Assembly (NCBI GenBank): GCA_051861205.1 | Contig: JBHYDC010000017.1 | Location: forward strand, 33,588 to 97,587 | Reading direction: 5' to 3' | Source: JBHYDC01 sp051861205 | Lineage (GTDB): Bacteria; Pseudomonadota; Alphaproteobacteria; Rhizobiales; Pleomorphomonadaceae | Length of the DNA: 64,000 nucleotides | Part shown: positions 8,034-16,108 of the stretch, piece after piece | Layout of the letters: each line of letters opens with the position of its first letter | How positions within the stretch are numbered: position 1 is the stretch's first letter | Translations under genes and position numbers: made by a program | The notes under the pieces: generated by a model | Told to the model about the DNA's origin: nothing | Database searches by the model: none | Seen by the model: the letters and a program-made list of their open reading frames with translations, nothing else

Positions 8034-8876
8034 GTGTCCGTTCTTGCTCGTTTCCTGTCCGCGGCTGCAAAGCCGGTTGGAGTCGCCGCGCTCGGCGCCG
8101 TCCTGATCACGACACCGTTCGTCGTTGCCTCCCCAAGCGCGGGCGAAACGCAGGCCATCTATGACGTGTCGTTCATGGGATTTGGCATCGCCACGGGCTC
8201 GCTTGCGGTGCGGGTGGAGCGCGGCGCCTATGCGGCGAAGCTTCATATCGCGACCGCCGGACTGGCGCGGATCATCTCGTCGGAAGAAAGCTACGCGACG
8301 GCGAAGGGGCGGCTTGGCGCGAAGCTCACTCCGGCCAGCTATGAATTGATGTCGCGCGGCGACAGGGTCACGCAGGTCAGCATGGCGCTTGGCGGCGGGC
8401 GAGTGAAGAACCTGAACGCTATCCCCGAGCTTGCCGTGCGCAAGGACCGTGTGCCCGTCACCAAGGTTCACAAGCGCGATGTGATGGATCCCCTGTCGGC
8501 CGTGCTCGTGCCGGCATCCGGCAAAACCGGCGAGGAGGTCTGCGATCGGATCTTGCCGGTGTTCGACGGATGGACGCGGTATGACATCAAGCTCAGCTAC
8601 AAGGGCACCAAGCCGGTGGACGTGCTCGGCTATAAGGGCGATGCCGTCGTCTGCGGCGCGCGCTGGGTGCCGATCGCCGGGCATCGCGAGGGCAACAAGT
8701 CGACCCAGTTCATGGAGTCGAACAAGGATCTGGAGGCTTGGTTCGTGCCTGTCACCGACGCCTCGATCATGCTGCCCTATAAGATATCGGTGCGCACGAT
8801 GAGGGGCATGTTGGTGGTGACGGCGCGCCAGTTCGCCAACACGCGGCCGGAAGGGGTGGCGCAGGTCGCCAACTGA
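8034..8876 (+). CDS. DUF3108 domain protein, exported
   Basis: A 280-residue protein of the DUF3108 family of envelope proteins, function unknown. It has an N-terminal hydrophobic signal or anchor (about residues 10-35), then the family opening YDVSFMGFGIATGSLAV and the RYDIKLSYKG region. I chose the GTG at 8034 because GGAGG lies seven bases upstream; an in-frame TTG at 8019 has no such site. It ends with a strong terminator at 8902-8930, so it is probably monocistronic. Confidence 0.85.
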   Translation: MSVLARFLSAAAKPVGVAALGAVLITTPFVVASPSAGETQAIYDVSFMGFGIATGSLAVRVERGAYAAKLHIATAGLARIISSEESYATAKGRLGAKLTPASYELMSRGDRVTQVSMALGGGRVKNLNAIPELAVRKDRVPVTKVHKRDVMDPLSAVLVPASGKTGEEVCDRILPVFDGWTRYDIKLSYKGTKPVDVLGYKGDAVVCGARWVPIAGHREGNKSTQFMESNKDLEAWFVPVTDASIMLPYKISVRTMRGMLVVTARQFANTRPEGVAQVAN

Positions 8877-8901
8877 CGCTCATTGTCCATTTCCGGTTTT
8901 G

Positions 8902-8930
8902 AAGGCGCCTCTGCGAAGGGGCGCCTTTTT
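8902..8930 (+). terminator. Rho-independent terminator after DUF3108 gene
   Basis: 8-bp stem AAGGCGCC / GGCGCCTT with a 10-nt loop followed by a T-run, 25 bases after the stop codon. Confidence 0.85.
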
Positions 8931-9025
8931 GCATTCGGTCCGACCCTCGAAACCGTTAGCCGTCCCGGAGCGGGACAGGGAGGTTAACTCCCTGGTCATC
9001 CAAGGCGCGGCAAGGTGCGCCCAGT

Positions 9026-9356
9026 GATTCACGATCTAGTCGGTGGCGCTGTTTCATGACCACCGCTTGTGGAGATCGAAACAAGAACCGGCCTCGATCT
9101 CTGATTCGTGCGGATTACGTTCTCCCTTCGTTAAAATAGTTAACGCGACACCTCGAATACATGGCCAGCAAAGTCATCGCTCGTTAACTATTGATTGAAG
9201 CGGAGTCGATCCGCAGAAAAACACTTGACAGCGATTCGCACTGAGAATCGTTCGACTCACCTTTTGAGTCACGTGATTCAACATCGTGGGCACAAGACTC
9301 AAAACGGCGCGATATCTTGTGAGAACATATCCGGAATCTATTTGCACGCGCGATTC
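9026..9356. repeat. Dense GANTC array with 21-bp periodicity
   Basis: Eleven GANTC sites at 9026, 9103, 9203, 9233, 9245, 9254, 9266, 9275, 9296, 9334 and 9352; about 1.3 would be expected by chance. Those at 9233, 9254, 9275 and 9296 are exactly 21 bp apart, as are 9245 and 9266. Pairs form dyads: GATTC-N7-GAATC at 9233-9249 and GACTCA-N5-TGAGTC at 9254-9270. GANTC is the CcrM methylation site of alphaproteobacteria. Three GTTAAC motifs lie nearby (8983, 9139, 9183). The region is otherwise non-coding, between a terminator and the helicase gene. Confidence 0.75.
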
Positions 9357-9425
9357 GGTCCTTTTTCGTTCTGGTAAAGTTCCAGTCCCGCGTTTCGCCG
9401 TGAATTGCCGAGCAAAAAGGGGAGC

Positions 9426-9632
9426 ATGGCGCGCGCTCGTGTGTTAGACACGCAGCATCCGGTTGGTTTGCTCGAACCGGTCACCCCGACGCATGAGGAG
9501 CCGTTCCGGCGCGCACTTCTTGAGGCTCGCTCCTGGAAAGCTCCTCGGTTCATATCGAGGATGACTTCACGTCGGCGCCTTTGCCGGCAGGGGCATCCGA
9601 CGTGGTCCACGACGCCGGCCGATACGCGATGA
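9426..9632 (+). CDS. Possible short upstream ORF overlapping the helicase start
   Basis: A 68-codon frame whose ATG follows AAAAAGGGGAGC, a plausible ribosome site. Its TGA overlaps the helicase ATG at 9629 (ATGA), the layout of translational coupling. The predicted peptide is Arg-rich and matches no family I know. The overlap could be accidental, and part of the frame may simply be helicase leader. Confidence 0.25.
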   Translation: MARARVLDTQHPVGLLEPVTPTHEEPFRRALLEARSWKAPRFISRMTSRRRLCRQGHPTWSTTPADTR

Positions 9633-12600
9633 CCTTGGTCCAACGGGCACCTCTTCTTTCGGCGATCCGGGCTCGAAACGTCACGGCAGTGCTGGGGCCG
9701 ACGAATACCGGCAAGACGCATCTGGCGATCGAGCGGCTGCTCGGGCACGAGTCCGGCGCCATCGGGCTGCCGCTGCGGCTGCTCGCTCGCGAGGTCTACA
9801 ATCGGATCTCGGCGCGTGCTGGGGTGAATCAAGTCGCGCTGGTGACGGGCGAGGAAAAGATCATCCCGCCGGGGTGCCGCTACTGGGTTTCCACCGTGGA
9901 GGCGATGCCGCGCGATCTGACGGTGTCCTTCGTGGCGATCGACGAGGTGCAGCTCGCGGGCGACCTTGAACGCGGCCATGTGTTCACCGACCGGATCCTC
10001 AACGTGCGCGGCACATCGGAGACGATGCTGCTGGGTTCGGCGACGGCGCGCCCGCTGATCGAAAAGCTGCTGCCGGGCGTGCATGTGGTGAGCCGGCCGA
10101 GGCTGTCGCAGCTTTTCTATTCCGGCTCGAAGAAGATTACACGGCTGCCGCAGCGCTCCGCGATCGTCGCTTTCTCCGCCGACGAGGTTTATGCAGTCGC
10201 CGAATTGATCCGGCGCCAGCGGGGTGGGGCGGCGGTGGTGATGGGCGCGCTCAGCCCCCGCACGCGCAATGCCCAGGTGGCGCTGTTCCAAAACGGCGAC
10301 GTGGAATTCCTGGTCGCGACCGATGCGATCGGCATGGGACTGAATCTCGACGTCGATCATGTGGCGTTCGCGCAGTCGCGCAAGTTCGACGGCTATCAGT
10401 ATCGCGGCCTGAACCCCGGCGAGCTTGGCCAGATCGCGGGGCGGGCCGGGCGCTATCTCAACGACGGTACCTTCGGGGTGACCGGGCAGGTCGCCCCGTT
10501 CGACGAGGATCTGGTGCGGGCGATCGAGGGGCATGAATTCGAGCCGCTGAAAACTTTTCAGTGGCGCAATGCCGATTTGGATTTTTCCTCGGTCGCGTCC
10601 TTGCGACGCTCGCTTGAGATGCCGCCGGGCGTGGATGGGCTTGCCCGCGCGCTGCCCTCCGACGATCAGCGCGCGCTCGATTATGCCCTGCGCGATGCCG
10701 CGATCGGAGAGGCGGCGGTTGGTCCTGCGCGGGTGAAACTTTTGTGGGAAGCGGCGCAAGTGCCGGATTTCCGGAAGATTTCGCCGGCTCACCATGGTGA
10801 TATCATTGTTGCGCTCTACCGCTTTCTTATCGAGCGCGGTACGATTCCGGATGACTGGTTCGCCCGTCAGGTTGCCTTCTGCGATCGCAGCGAGGGTGAT
10901 ATCGACACCTTGTCCAAGCGCCTGGCCGACATCCGAACATGGACCTTCGTTGCGAACAGACCCGACTGGCTTGCCGATCCCCTCCATTGGCAAGAGCGGG
11001 CGCGCGCGATAGAGGATCGTCTGTCGGACGCTTTGCATGAACGGTTGACCCAGAGGTTCGTTGACCGCCGTACTTCCGTCCTTATGAAACGCCTGAGAGA
11101 AAACGCCATGCTCGAAGCCGAAATCACCGGGACCGGCGCCGTGCTCGTCGAGGGCCAGCACGTCGGCGAGCTCCACGGGTTCCGGTTCATGCCCGACCAG
11201 ACCACGGCCGCCGACGCGCCTGACGGCAAGGCGATTCGAACGGCTGCCGCCAAGGCGCTGGGGCAGGAGTTCGAAAAACGGGCCGAGAAGGTCTCCAAGG
11301 CGCCGAACGACGAGGTCGTGCTGTCCTCGGATGGGACGCTGCGATGGCTCGGTCAGCCGGTGGCGAAGTTGCTTGCGGGCGACGACGCGCTGTCGCCGCG
11401 CGTGACGCTGCTGGCCGACGAGCAACTGACGGGCCCGTCTCGCGACAAGGTTCAGGCGCGGCTCGACCTTTGGGTCGGCGCGCATATCGGGATGCTGCTC
11501 AAGCCGCTCCTCGATCTGCGCAGCGCGCTGGATCTGGAAGGCATCGCGCGCGGGGTGGCCTTTCGCATGGTGGAAGCGCTCGGCACGTTGGAACGCAGCG
11601 AAGTCGGCGACGACGTAAAGGCCCTCGATCAGGGCCAGCGGGCCGTGATGCGCAAGTATGGCGTGCGGTTCGGCGCTTATCACATTTATGTCCCAGCCCT
11701 TCTGAAGCCGGCTCCCGCCGCGCTGGTCGCGCAGCTCTGGGCGCTGAAGCACGGCAGCCTCGATATGCCGGGGCTCGCCGAACTGCCGCAGATGTCGGCA
11801 TCGGGACGGACGTCGATCAAGGTGGATCCGACCTTCGAGGCGACCATCTACCGGCTGGTGGGATTCCGCGTGGCCGGAGAGCGCGCCGTGCGGATCGATA
11901 TTCTGGAGCGGCTGGCCGATATCATCCGCCCGCTGATCGCCTGGAAGGCGACCGGCGACGCCGTGACGCCGCCGGACGGCGCCGTGGCCCAAGGCGGGGC
12001 GTTCACGGTGACGGTGGCGATGACGTCGCTGCTCGGATGCTCGGGCGAGGATTTCGCGTCGATCCTCAAAGGGCTGGGCTACCGCATGGAGAAGCGGATG
12101 GTTCGGGTGCCGGTGAAGGCGGCGTCGGTCGCGGCGGAGCCTGCGGCTGGCGACGCTGAGGGTGGGGCGAAGGCTACGGGCGCTGCCGCGGAGGTGGGAG
12201 CCGAGGCTCCGGCCGTGGCTGACGCGCAGAGCGAGGCCGTGTCTGTCGTGGCCTCGGATGAAGCCGCTGTCGATTCGGTGGAAGCGCCGGCCGCTGAGGA
12301 CGCTGTGGCGGGTGAGGTGGCGGTCGCGGATGCGGGTGGGAACCCGGCGGCGCCTGCTGAACCGGGCGCTGAAGAGGCTGCGAACGTCTCGGCCGCTCCG
12401 ATGTTTGAGGAAAAGGAACTGGAGATCTGGCGTCCTGGCCGTTTCGACCGTGGCCGGCGTCCGGATCAACGCGACAACCGTCAGGGGCAAGCCGGCGGCA
12501 ACCGCGCCGATGGCAGGCAGGGCGAGCGCGCTCCCCGGCCAGAGGGACGTCCGGGCGAGCGGCGCGACGATCGCAGGCCGGCGGGTGGCGGCGGTCAGCC

Positions 12601-12808
12601 GAACCGGTTCGGCGGGCCAAGGCCGGATCACCGCGAGGATAGGGGGCCGCGCCCAGAACGCCGCGATGAACGCCGGGACGATCGCCGTCCGAACCCGATC
12701 CTGGCCGAGCGGCCGCAAAAGCGCGACAAGCCGATCGATCCGACGTCGCCCTTCGCCGCGCTTGCGGCCCTCAAGGCCGATCTGGAGCAAAAACAGAAGA
12801 AAAAGTGA
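9629..12808 (+). CDS. Suv3-like ATP-dependent RNA helicase with disordered C-terminal tail
   Basis: A 1059-residue superfamily-2 helicase resembling mitochondrial SUV3 and its alphaproteobacterial homologues. Motif I is GPTNTGKTH at 23-31, motif II DEVQ at 105-108, then the ATDAIGMGLNLDVDHVAF segment and motif VI QIAGRAGRY. After roughly residue 840 the protein becomes an Ala/Glu/Val-rich then Arg/Gly/Asp-rich low-complexity tail (RPGERRDDRRP type), likely an RNA-binding disordered region. I chose ATG 9629, 22 residues before motif I; a TTG at 9581 is possible. Its stop overlaps the S4 gene start (GTGA), suggesting joint roles in RNA metabolism. Confidence 0.88.
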   Translation: MTLVQRAPLLSAIRARNVTAVLGPTNTGKTHLAIERLLGHESGAIGLPLRLLAREVYNRISARAGVNQVALVTGEEKIIPPGCRYWVSTVEAMPRDLTVSFVAIDEVQLAGDLERGHVFTDRILNVRGTSETMLLGSATARPLIEKLLPGVHVVSRPRLSQLFYSGSKKITRLPQRSAIVAFSADEVYAVAELIRRQRGGAAVVMGALSPRTRNAQVALFQNGDVEFLVATDAIGMGLNLDVDHVAFAQSRKFDGYQYRGLNPGELGQIAGRAGRYLNDGTFGVTGQVAPFDEDLVRAIEGHEFEPLKTFQWRNADLDFSSVASLRRSLEMPPGVDGLARALPSDDQRALDYALRDAAIGEAAVGPARVKLLWEAAQVPDFRKISPAHHGDIIVALYRFLIERGTIPDDWFARQVAFCDRSEGDIDTLSKRLADIRTWTFVANRPDWLADPLHWQERARAIEDRLSDALHERLTQRFVDRRTSVLMKRLRENAMLEAEITGTGAVLVEGQHVGELHGFRFMPDQTTAADAPDGKAIRTAAAKALGQEFEKRAEKVSKAPNDEVVLSSDGTLRWLGQPVAKLLAGDDALSPRVTLLADEQLTGPSRDKVQARLDLWVGAHIGMLLKPLLDLRSALDLEGIARGVAFRMVEALGTLERSEVGDDVKALDQGQRAVMRKYGVRFGAYHIYVPALLKPAPAALVAQLWALKHGSLDMPGLAELPQMSASGRTSIKVDPTFEATIYRLVGFRVAGERAVRIDILERLADIIRPLIAWKATGDAVTPPDGAVAQGGAFTVTVAMTSLLGCSGEDFASILKGLGYRMEKRMVRVPVKAASVAAEPAAGDAEGGAKATGAAAEVGAEAPAVADAQSEAVSVVASDEAAVDSVEAPAAEDAVAGEVAVADAGGNPAAPAEPGAEEAANVSAAPMFEEKELEIWRPGRFDRGRRPDQRDNRQGQAGGNRADGRQGERAPRPEGRPGERRDDRRPAGGGGQPNRFGGPRPDHREDRGPRPERRDERRDDRRPNPILAERPQKRDKPIDPTSPFAALAALKADLEQKQKKK

Positions 12809-13242
12809 CGGAAACGGATCGTCAACGCATCGACAAATGGCTCTGGTTCGCGCGCGTCGTGAAGACGCGAGCCTTGGCTCAGACGCTGGCAACGTCCGGT
12901 CACGTTCGTCTGAACGGGCGAAAAGTCGACGCGGCGTCGCAGGCGGTGAAACCTGGCGACGTCTTGACGATTGGGATGGGTGGGCACGTCAAAGTGCTGA
13001 AGGTCGTGTCGTTCGCGGCACGGCGGGGCTCCTATCCCGAGGCGGTGACGCTCTACGAGGATCTCTCGCCGGCGCCGGTCAGGCGCGAGGAGGCGTCAGA
13101 AGATGACGGGTCCGACGGGAAGGCCGGAGATGAGGCCGAGAGCGGCGTTATGGCCGGGGTGTCGCCGAGGGCAGTGAGAGGCGAGGGACGGCCGACCAAG
13201 CGGGACCGCCGCCGGTTCGTTCGGTTTGCCGACGAGGGGTGA
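12805..13242 (+). CDS. S4-domain RNA-binding protein (Hsp15-like)
   Basis: A 145-residue protein with an N-terminal S4 domain: RIDKWLWFARVVKTRALAQTL, GHVRLNGRKVDAASQAVKPGDVLTI. E. coli Hsp15 (HslR) of this family binds stalled 50S subunits carrying peptidyl-tRNA. A C-terminal acidic then basic tail follows from about residue 90. The GTG start overlaps the helicase stop by four bases. It probably acts on ribosomal or structured RNA; the exact role is not known from sequence. Confidence 0.87.
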   Translation: MTETDRQRIDKWLWFARVVKTRALAQTLATSGHVRLNGRKVDAASQAVKPGDVLTIGMGGHVKVLKVVSFAARRGSYPEAVTLYEDLSPAPVRREEASEDDGSDGKAGDEAESGVMAGVSPRAVRGEGRPTKRDRRRFVRFADEG

Positions 13243-13330
13243 CGGGCCTCTTGCGCGTGCCCGAGAACTCCGCTACGCAGCCTCAACGTGAGTTCAACGC
13301 TATGCCGGAGCGTGGTCCGGGAGCCTGGAA

Positions 13331-13669
13331 ATGACCTACGTCGTTACCGACAACTGCATTCGCTGCAAGTACATGGACTGCGTTGAAGTGTGTCCGGTGG
13401 ACTGCTTCTATGAGGGCGAGAACATGCTCGTCATTCATCCCGACGAATGCATCGACTGCGGTGTCTGCGAGCCGGAATGTCCCGCCGAAGCGATCAAGCC
13501 GGATACCGAGCCCGGGCTCGATACTTGGCTCAAGCTCAACGCCGACTATGCGGTGCAGTGGCCGAACATCACGACGAAGCGCGATGCGCCGGCCGATGCC
13601 AAGGCCTTCGACGGGATCGAGAACAAGCTTGAGACCTATTTCTCGCCGGAGCCGGGACAGGGCGACTGA
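13331..13669 (+). CDS. fdxA: 7-iron ferredoxin FdxA
   Basis: A 112-residue ferredoxin closely resembling Azotobacter FdI. By comparison, C9, C17 and C50 would ligate the 3Fe-4S cluster and C21, C40, C43 and C46 the 4Fe-4S cluster; extra cysteines C12 and C25 are also conserved in that family. It is a cytoplasmic low-potential electron carrier. It lies 88 bases after the S4 gene and may be co-transcribed with it. Confidence 0.96.
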   Translation: MTYVVTDNCIRCKYMDCVEVCPVDCFYEGENMLVIHPDECIDCGVCEPECPAEAIKPDTEPGLDTWLKLNADYAVQWPNITTKRDAPADAKAFDGIENKLETYFSPEPGQGD

Positions 13670-13783
13670 CATTGCGTGAGCAGTTAGACCGAGACCGCGC
13701 GAAGTGAAAGAGCCGCAGTTACATCGGTGGCTGGGCTGAGATGGAGTGGGTGTGGCCGAGTAGCTGGCTTGCCGCTATTGGCT

Positions 13784-13811
13784 TTGATATCTCCGTGTTT
13801 TGTGCTATAAG
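13784..13811 (+). promoter_or_regulatory. Predicted sigma-70 promoter upstream of a terminator
   Basis: TTGATA, 16-nt spacer, TATAAG. The predicted start is near 13818, only about 55 bases before a strong intrinsic terminator. It would drive either a short RNA or an attenuated carD leader. Confidence 0.5.
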
Positions 13812-13817
13812 GGTTCT

Positions 13818-13873
13818 CGACAGTCGACATATCGATCCGGTCGCGAAAAAGGCCCCCTTAAGGGGCTTTTTTA
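13818..13873 (+). ncRNA. Candidate short RNA or attenuator upstream of carD
   Basis: Defined only by a good promoter (13784-13811) and a strong terminator (13846-13873). The transcript would be about 55 nt and contains a small TCGA-CAG-TCGA hairpin. I recognise no known RNA family. The alternative is a carD leader in which the terminator acts as an attenuator; carD starts about 220 bases further on. The remaining parts of 13670-14091 show no feature I recognise. Confidence 0.3.
13846..13873 (+). terminator. Strong intrinsic terminator between fdxA and carD
   Basis: GCCCC-CTTAA-GGGGC core extended by an A-run pairing with a six-T run. Because the left arm is A-rich it could work in both directions. 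It lies 175 bases after the fdxA stop, unusually far for that gene alone. Confidence 0.8.
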
Positions 13874-14091
13874 TGATGGATTTGGGGCGATTTTTCCCTT
13901 GGTCCTCCGCCTTCTCCCGTGGGCGGATCTCGCGCACCCGGGTCACCACCCAGATCGGCTGCGAAACAACGCGAGAGCGTGCCGGCAGAGCGAGTCCTCG
14001 CTGACAGATCACGATGCGTGCCCTGCGGGGTCGGTCGCCCCGCTCGGGCGATTGCTTGCGTCGGCGCTCAGTCTGCCGTCACCAGGAGTGG

Positions 14092-14685
14092 ATGGACCGA
14101 ATGGCCACTACGAAAAAACCTGCCGTCCGCAATGGGTTTAAGACTAGCGAGTATATCGTTTATCCGGCCCACGGGGTCGGCCAGATCGTCGCGATCGAGG
14201 AGCAGGAGATTGCCGGCTTGAAGCTGGACCTGTTCGTGATCGTGTTCGAGAAAGACAAGATGACGTTGCGTGTCCCGACGGCGAAGGCCGAGCAGGTGGG
14301 CATGCGTAAGCTCGCCGAGCCGGATCTCGTTGAAAAGGCGCTCGAAATCATCAAGGGTCGCGCCCGTGTGAAGCGCACCATGTGGAGCCGCCGCGCGCAG
14401 GAATACGAAGCCAAGATCAACTCCGGTGACCTGGTGTCGATCTCGGAAGTCGTTCGCGACCTTCACCGCGCGTCCAGCCAGCCCGAGCAGTCCTATTCCG
14501 AGCGGCAGCTTTATGAGGCCGCGCTCGACCGCATGGCCCGCGAGATTTCCACGGTTTCCAAGATCACCGAAACCGAGGCTATTCGCCGCATCGAAGACAG
14601 TCTGAACAAGAGCCCCCGCCGTGTTGCCGCTCGTGGTGACGAACCGGCCGAGGAAGTCGACGAAGACGAGGCCGAAGCGGCCTGA
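14092..14685 (+). CDS. CarD-family transcription regulator
   Basis: A CarD_CdnL_TRCF-domain protein of 197 residues (194 if the ATG at 14101 is used). This family binds the RNA polymerase beta subunit and stabilises open complexes, notably at rRNA promoters. The N-terminal beta-rich interaction domain is clear (YIVYPAHGVGQIVAIEEQEIAG ... FEKDKMTLRVP), followed by a helical DNA-binding C-terminal domain and an acidic tail. AGGAG at 14084-14088 is 3 nt from the first ATG and 12 nt from the second, so the exact start is open. A terminator follows. Confidence 0.92.
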   Translation: MDRMATTKKPAVRNGFKTSEYIVYPAHGVGQIVAIEEQEIAGLKLDLFVIVFEKDKMTLRVPTAKAEQVGMRKLAEPDLVEKALEIIKGRARVKRTMWSRRAQEYEAKINSGDLVSISEVVRDLHRASSQPEQSYSERQLYEAALDRMAREISTVSKITETEAIRRIEDSLNKSPRRVAARGDEPAEEVDEDEAEAA

Positions 14686-14712
14686 ACGCTTCGTTCAAGG
14701 TTGTGATCTCAG

Positions 14713-14742
14713 CGCCCGCCGGCACTCACCGGCGGGCGTTTT
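14713..14742 (+). terminator. Rho-independent terminator after carD
   Basis: Perfect 10-bp GC-rich stem (CGCCCGCCGG / CCGGCGGGCG) with a 6-nt loop and TTTT, 28 bases after the carD stop. Confidence 0.9.
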
Positions 14743-15219
14743 CGTTTGGGCTCAGTCTTTCGATATATCGCTAGCGATTTGAAAGAGCTGGAACTTGCGA
14801 CGAAGCGAGGGTGTTGAACCTTCGAGAGACAGGCGGGTTCTAGAGCATTCTCCGACGAAGTTGGGGAGACATCGTCGTGGGCTGAATGTTCCAACTCCTT
14901 GAATTTTGGAACGATTTCTTGTCGGTCCTAGGATTGGCCGAGGTCCGTAAAGCGCTCCCGGGCGCTGGAATGAGACCTCATTATCCTCCGAACGACATTT
15001 TTGAGGTGATATCGGCTCAAATCGCTCAATCGGGCGCCATCGCTTCACGGTGTGGAACAACCAGCGGGCTTTGTGCTTGCACTTGGGTGGATGGTTCGGG
15101 CTTCACGTTATCGTGTCCTGGTCCGTTCTGCGTATGCAAGCTCGCCTATCGATAAATCTATCCGCTGGGCTCCTCCGTAATGTTTAGAGAGCAGCAAAGT
15201 GAATCCGAGGGAGCAACCG
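14743..15219. other. Long intergenic region before rpoH
   Basis: No credible gene. It holds two overlapping 10-bp palindromes, CGATATATCG at 14761-14770 and TCGCTAGCGA at 14769-14778 (approximate), and a weak EcfG-type promoter candidate at 14790-14815. It presumably contains the rpoH promoters, but I cannot assign them firmly. An open frame at 14886-15155 has no ribosome site and no recognisable product. Confidence 0.5.
14790..14815 (+). promoter_or_regulatory. Candidate EcfG-type promoter upstream of rpoH
   Basis: GGAAC, 17-nt spacer, TGTT, compared with the alphaproteobacterial general-stress consensus GGAAC-N16-17-CGTT. One base differs in the -10 element. It is 400 bases from rpoH, which weakens the assignment. 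Confidence 0.25.
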
Positions 15220-16086
15220 ATGTCGAGGAGTCCGACCGCAAACAGATCGTTCGTCCGCGCCGCGATGAAGGCCCCCTATCTCGAACGGGACGAAGAACAT
15301 GATTTGGCCGTGCGCTGGAAAGCGGCGCAGGATCAGGAGGCTTTGCACCGCTTGACGCAGGCGCATATGCGGCTGGTGATTGCCGTCGCGGCCCGGTTCC
15401 GCAGCTTCGGCCTATCCATGTCCGATCTGATCCAGGAAGGGCACGTGGGCTTGCTTGAGGCGGCGGCGCGCTTCGAGCCGGAGCGGAACGTGCGCTTTTC
15501 CACCTATGCCACGTGGTGGATCCGGGCATCGATCCAAGACTACATCTTGCGCAATTGGTCGATCGTTCGCGGTGGCACGTCATCGACGCAAAAGGCGCTG
15601 TTCTTCAATCTGCGCCGGCTGCGAGCCAAGCTTTCCCAGGGCGACGTCTCGGTCAGCGACGACGAGGTGCACAAGCAGATCGCGCTCGCCATCGGTGTCA
15701 GCACGGACGATGTGGCGATGATGGCCGCGCGGATTTCCGGCCCGGATACATCGCTGAACGCGCCGGTTGGCGAGACCGAAGGCACCGGCGCCGACCGGAT
15801 GGATTTCCTCATTTGCGACAAGCCGCTGCCGGACGAGGCGGTGAGTGATCAGATCGACACCGAGCGGCGGCTCGCCTGGCTGCGCGAGGCCATGACGGTA
15901 CTTTCGGAACGTGAAATGCGGATCCTTCAGGAGCGCCGGCTCGAGGATGACGGGGCGACGCTGGAGTCGATCGGGGAACGGCTCGGGATTTCCAAGGAGC
16001 GAGTTCGCCAAATCGAAAACCGTGCACTGGAAAAACTGAAGAGCGCGCTTTTGAAGGATCACCCCGAAATCGCGGTTCCGGCCTGA
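15220..16086 (+). CDS. rpoH: RNA polymerase sigma-32 factor (RpoH2-like)
   Basis: A 288-residue group 3 sigma factor. Region 2 (DLIQEGHVGLLEAAARFEPERNVRFSTYATWWIRASIQDYIL) and region 4 (ERLGISKERVRQIENRALEKLK) are complete. The segment QKALFFNLRRL corresponds to the RpoH box that separates RpoH from housekeeping sigma factors. Divergence from the canonical form suggests the RpoH2 branch that alphaproteobacteria use for oxidative and related stress; this is inference. I chose ATG 15220 with GAGGGAG upstream over a GTG at 15199. clpB and htpG elsewhere in this window are typical RpoH targets. Confidence 0.9.
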   Translation: MSRSPTANRSFVRAAMKAPYLERDEEHDLAVRWKAAQDQEALHRLTQAHMRLVIAVAARFRSFGLSMSDLIQEGHVGLLEAAARFEPERNVRFSTYATWWIRASIQDYILRNWSIVRGGTSSTQKALFFNLRRLRAKLSQGDVSVSDDEVHKQIALAIGVSTDDVAMMAARISGPDTSLNAPVGETEGTGADRMDFLICDKPLPDEAVSDQIDTERRLAWLREAMTVLSEREMRILQERRLEDDGATLESIGERLGISKERVRQIENRALEKLKSALLKDHPEIAVPA

Positions 16087-16108
16087 TCAGGATCGCCGAC
16101 AGCGTGTA

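Noticed and set aside
8931..9628. Chromosomal origin in the GANTC-rich region
   Set aside because: No DnaA boxes and none of the usual alphaproteobacterial origin neighbours (hemE, parAB, dnaA) are present; the GANTC array alone is not enough.
9338..12892. An 1184-codon open frame antisense to the helicase gene
   Set aside because: High GC and codon bias of the sense gene suppress stops on the opposite strand. The predicted product is His/Arg-rich with no family, while the sense strand has complete helicase motifs.
13741..14004. Open frames between fdxA and carD
   Set aside because: They run through a strong terminator and have no recognisable product.
14886..15155. An 89-codon frame between carD and rpoH
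   Set aside because: No ribosome site, no known domain, and it crosses likely promoter DNA.
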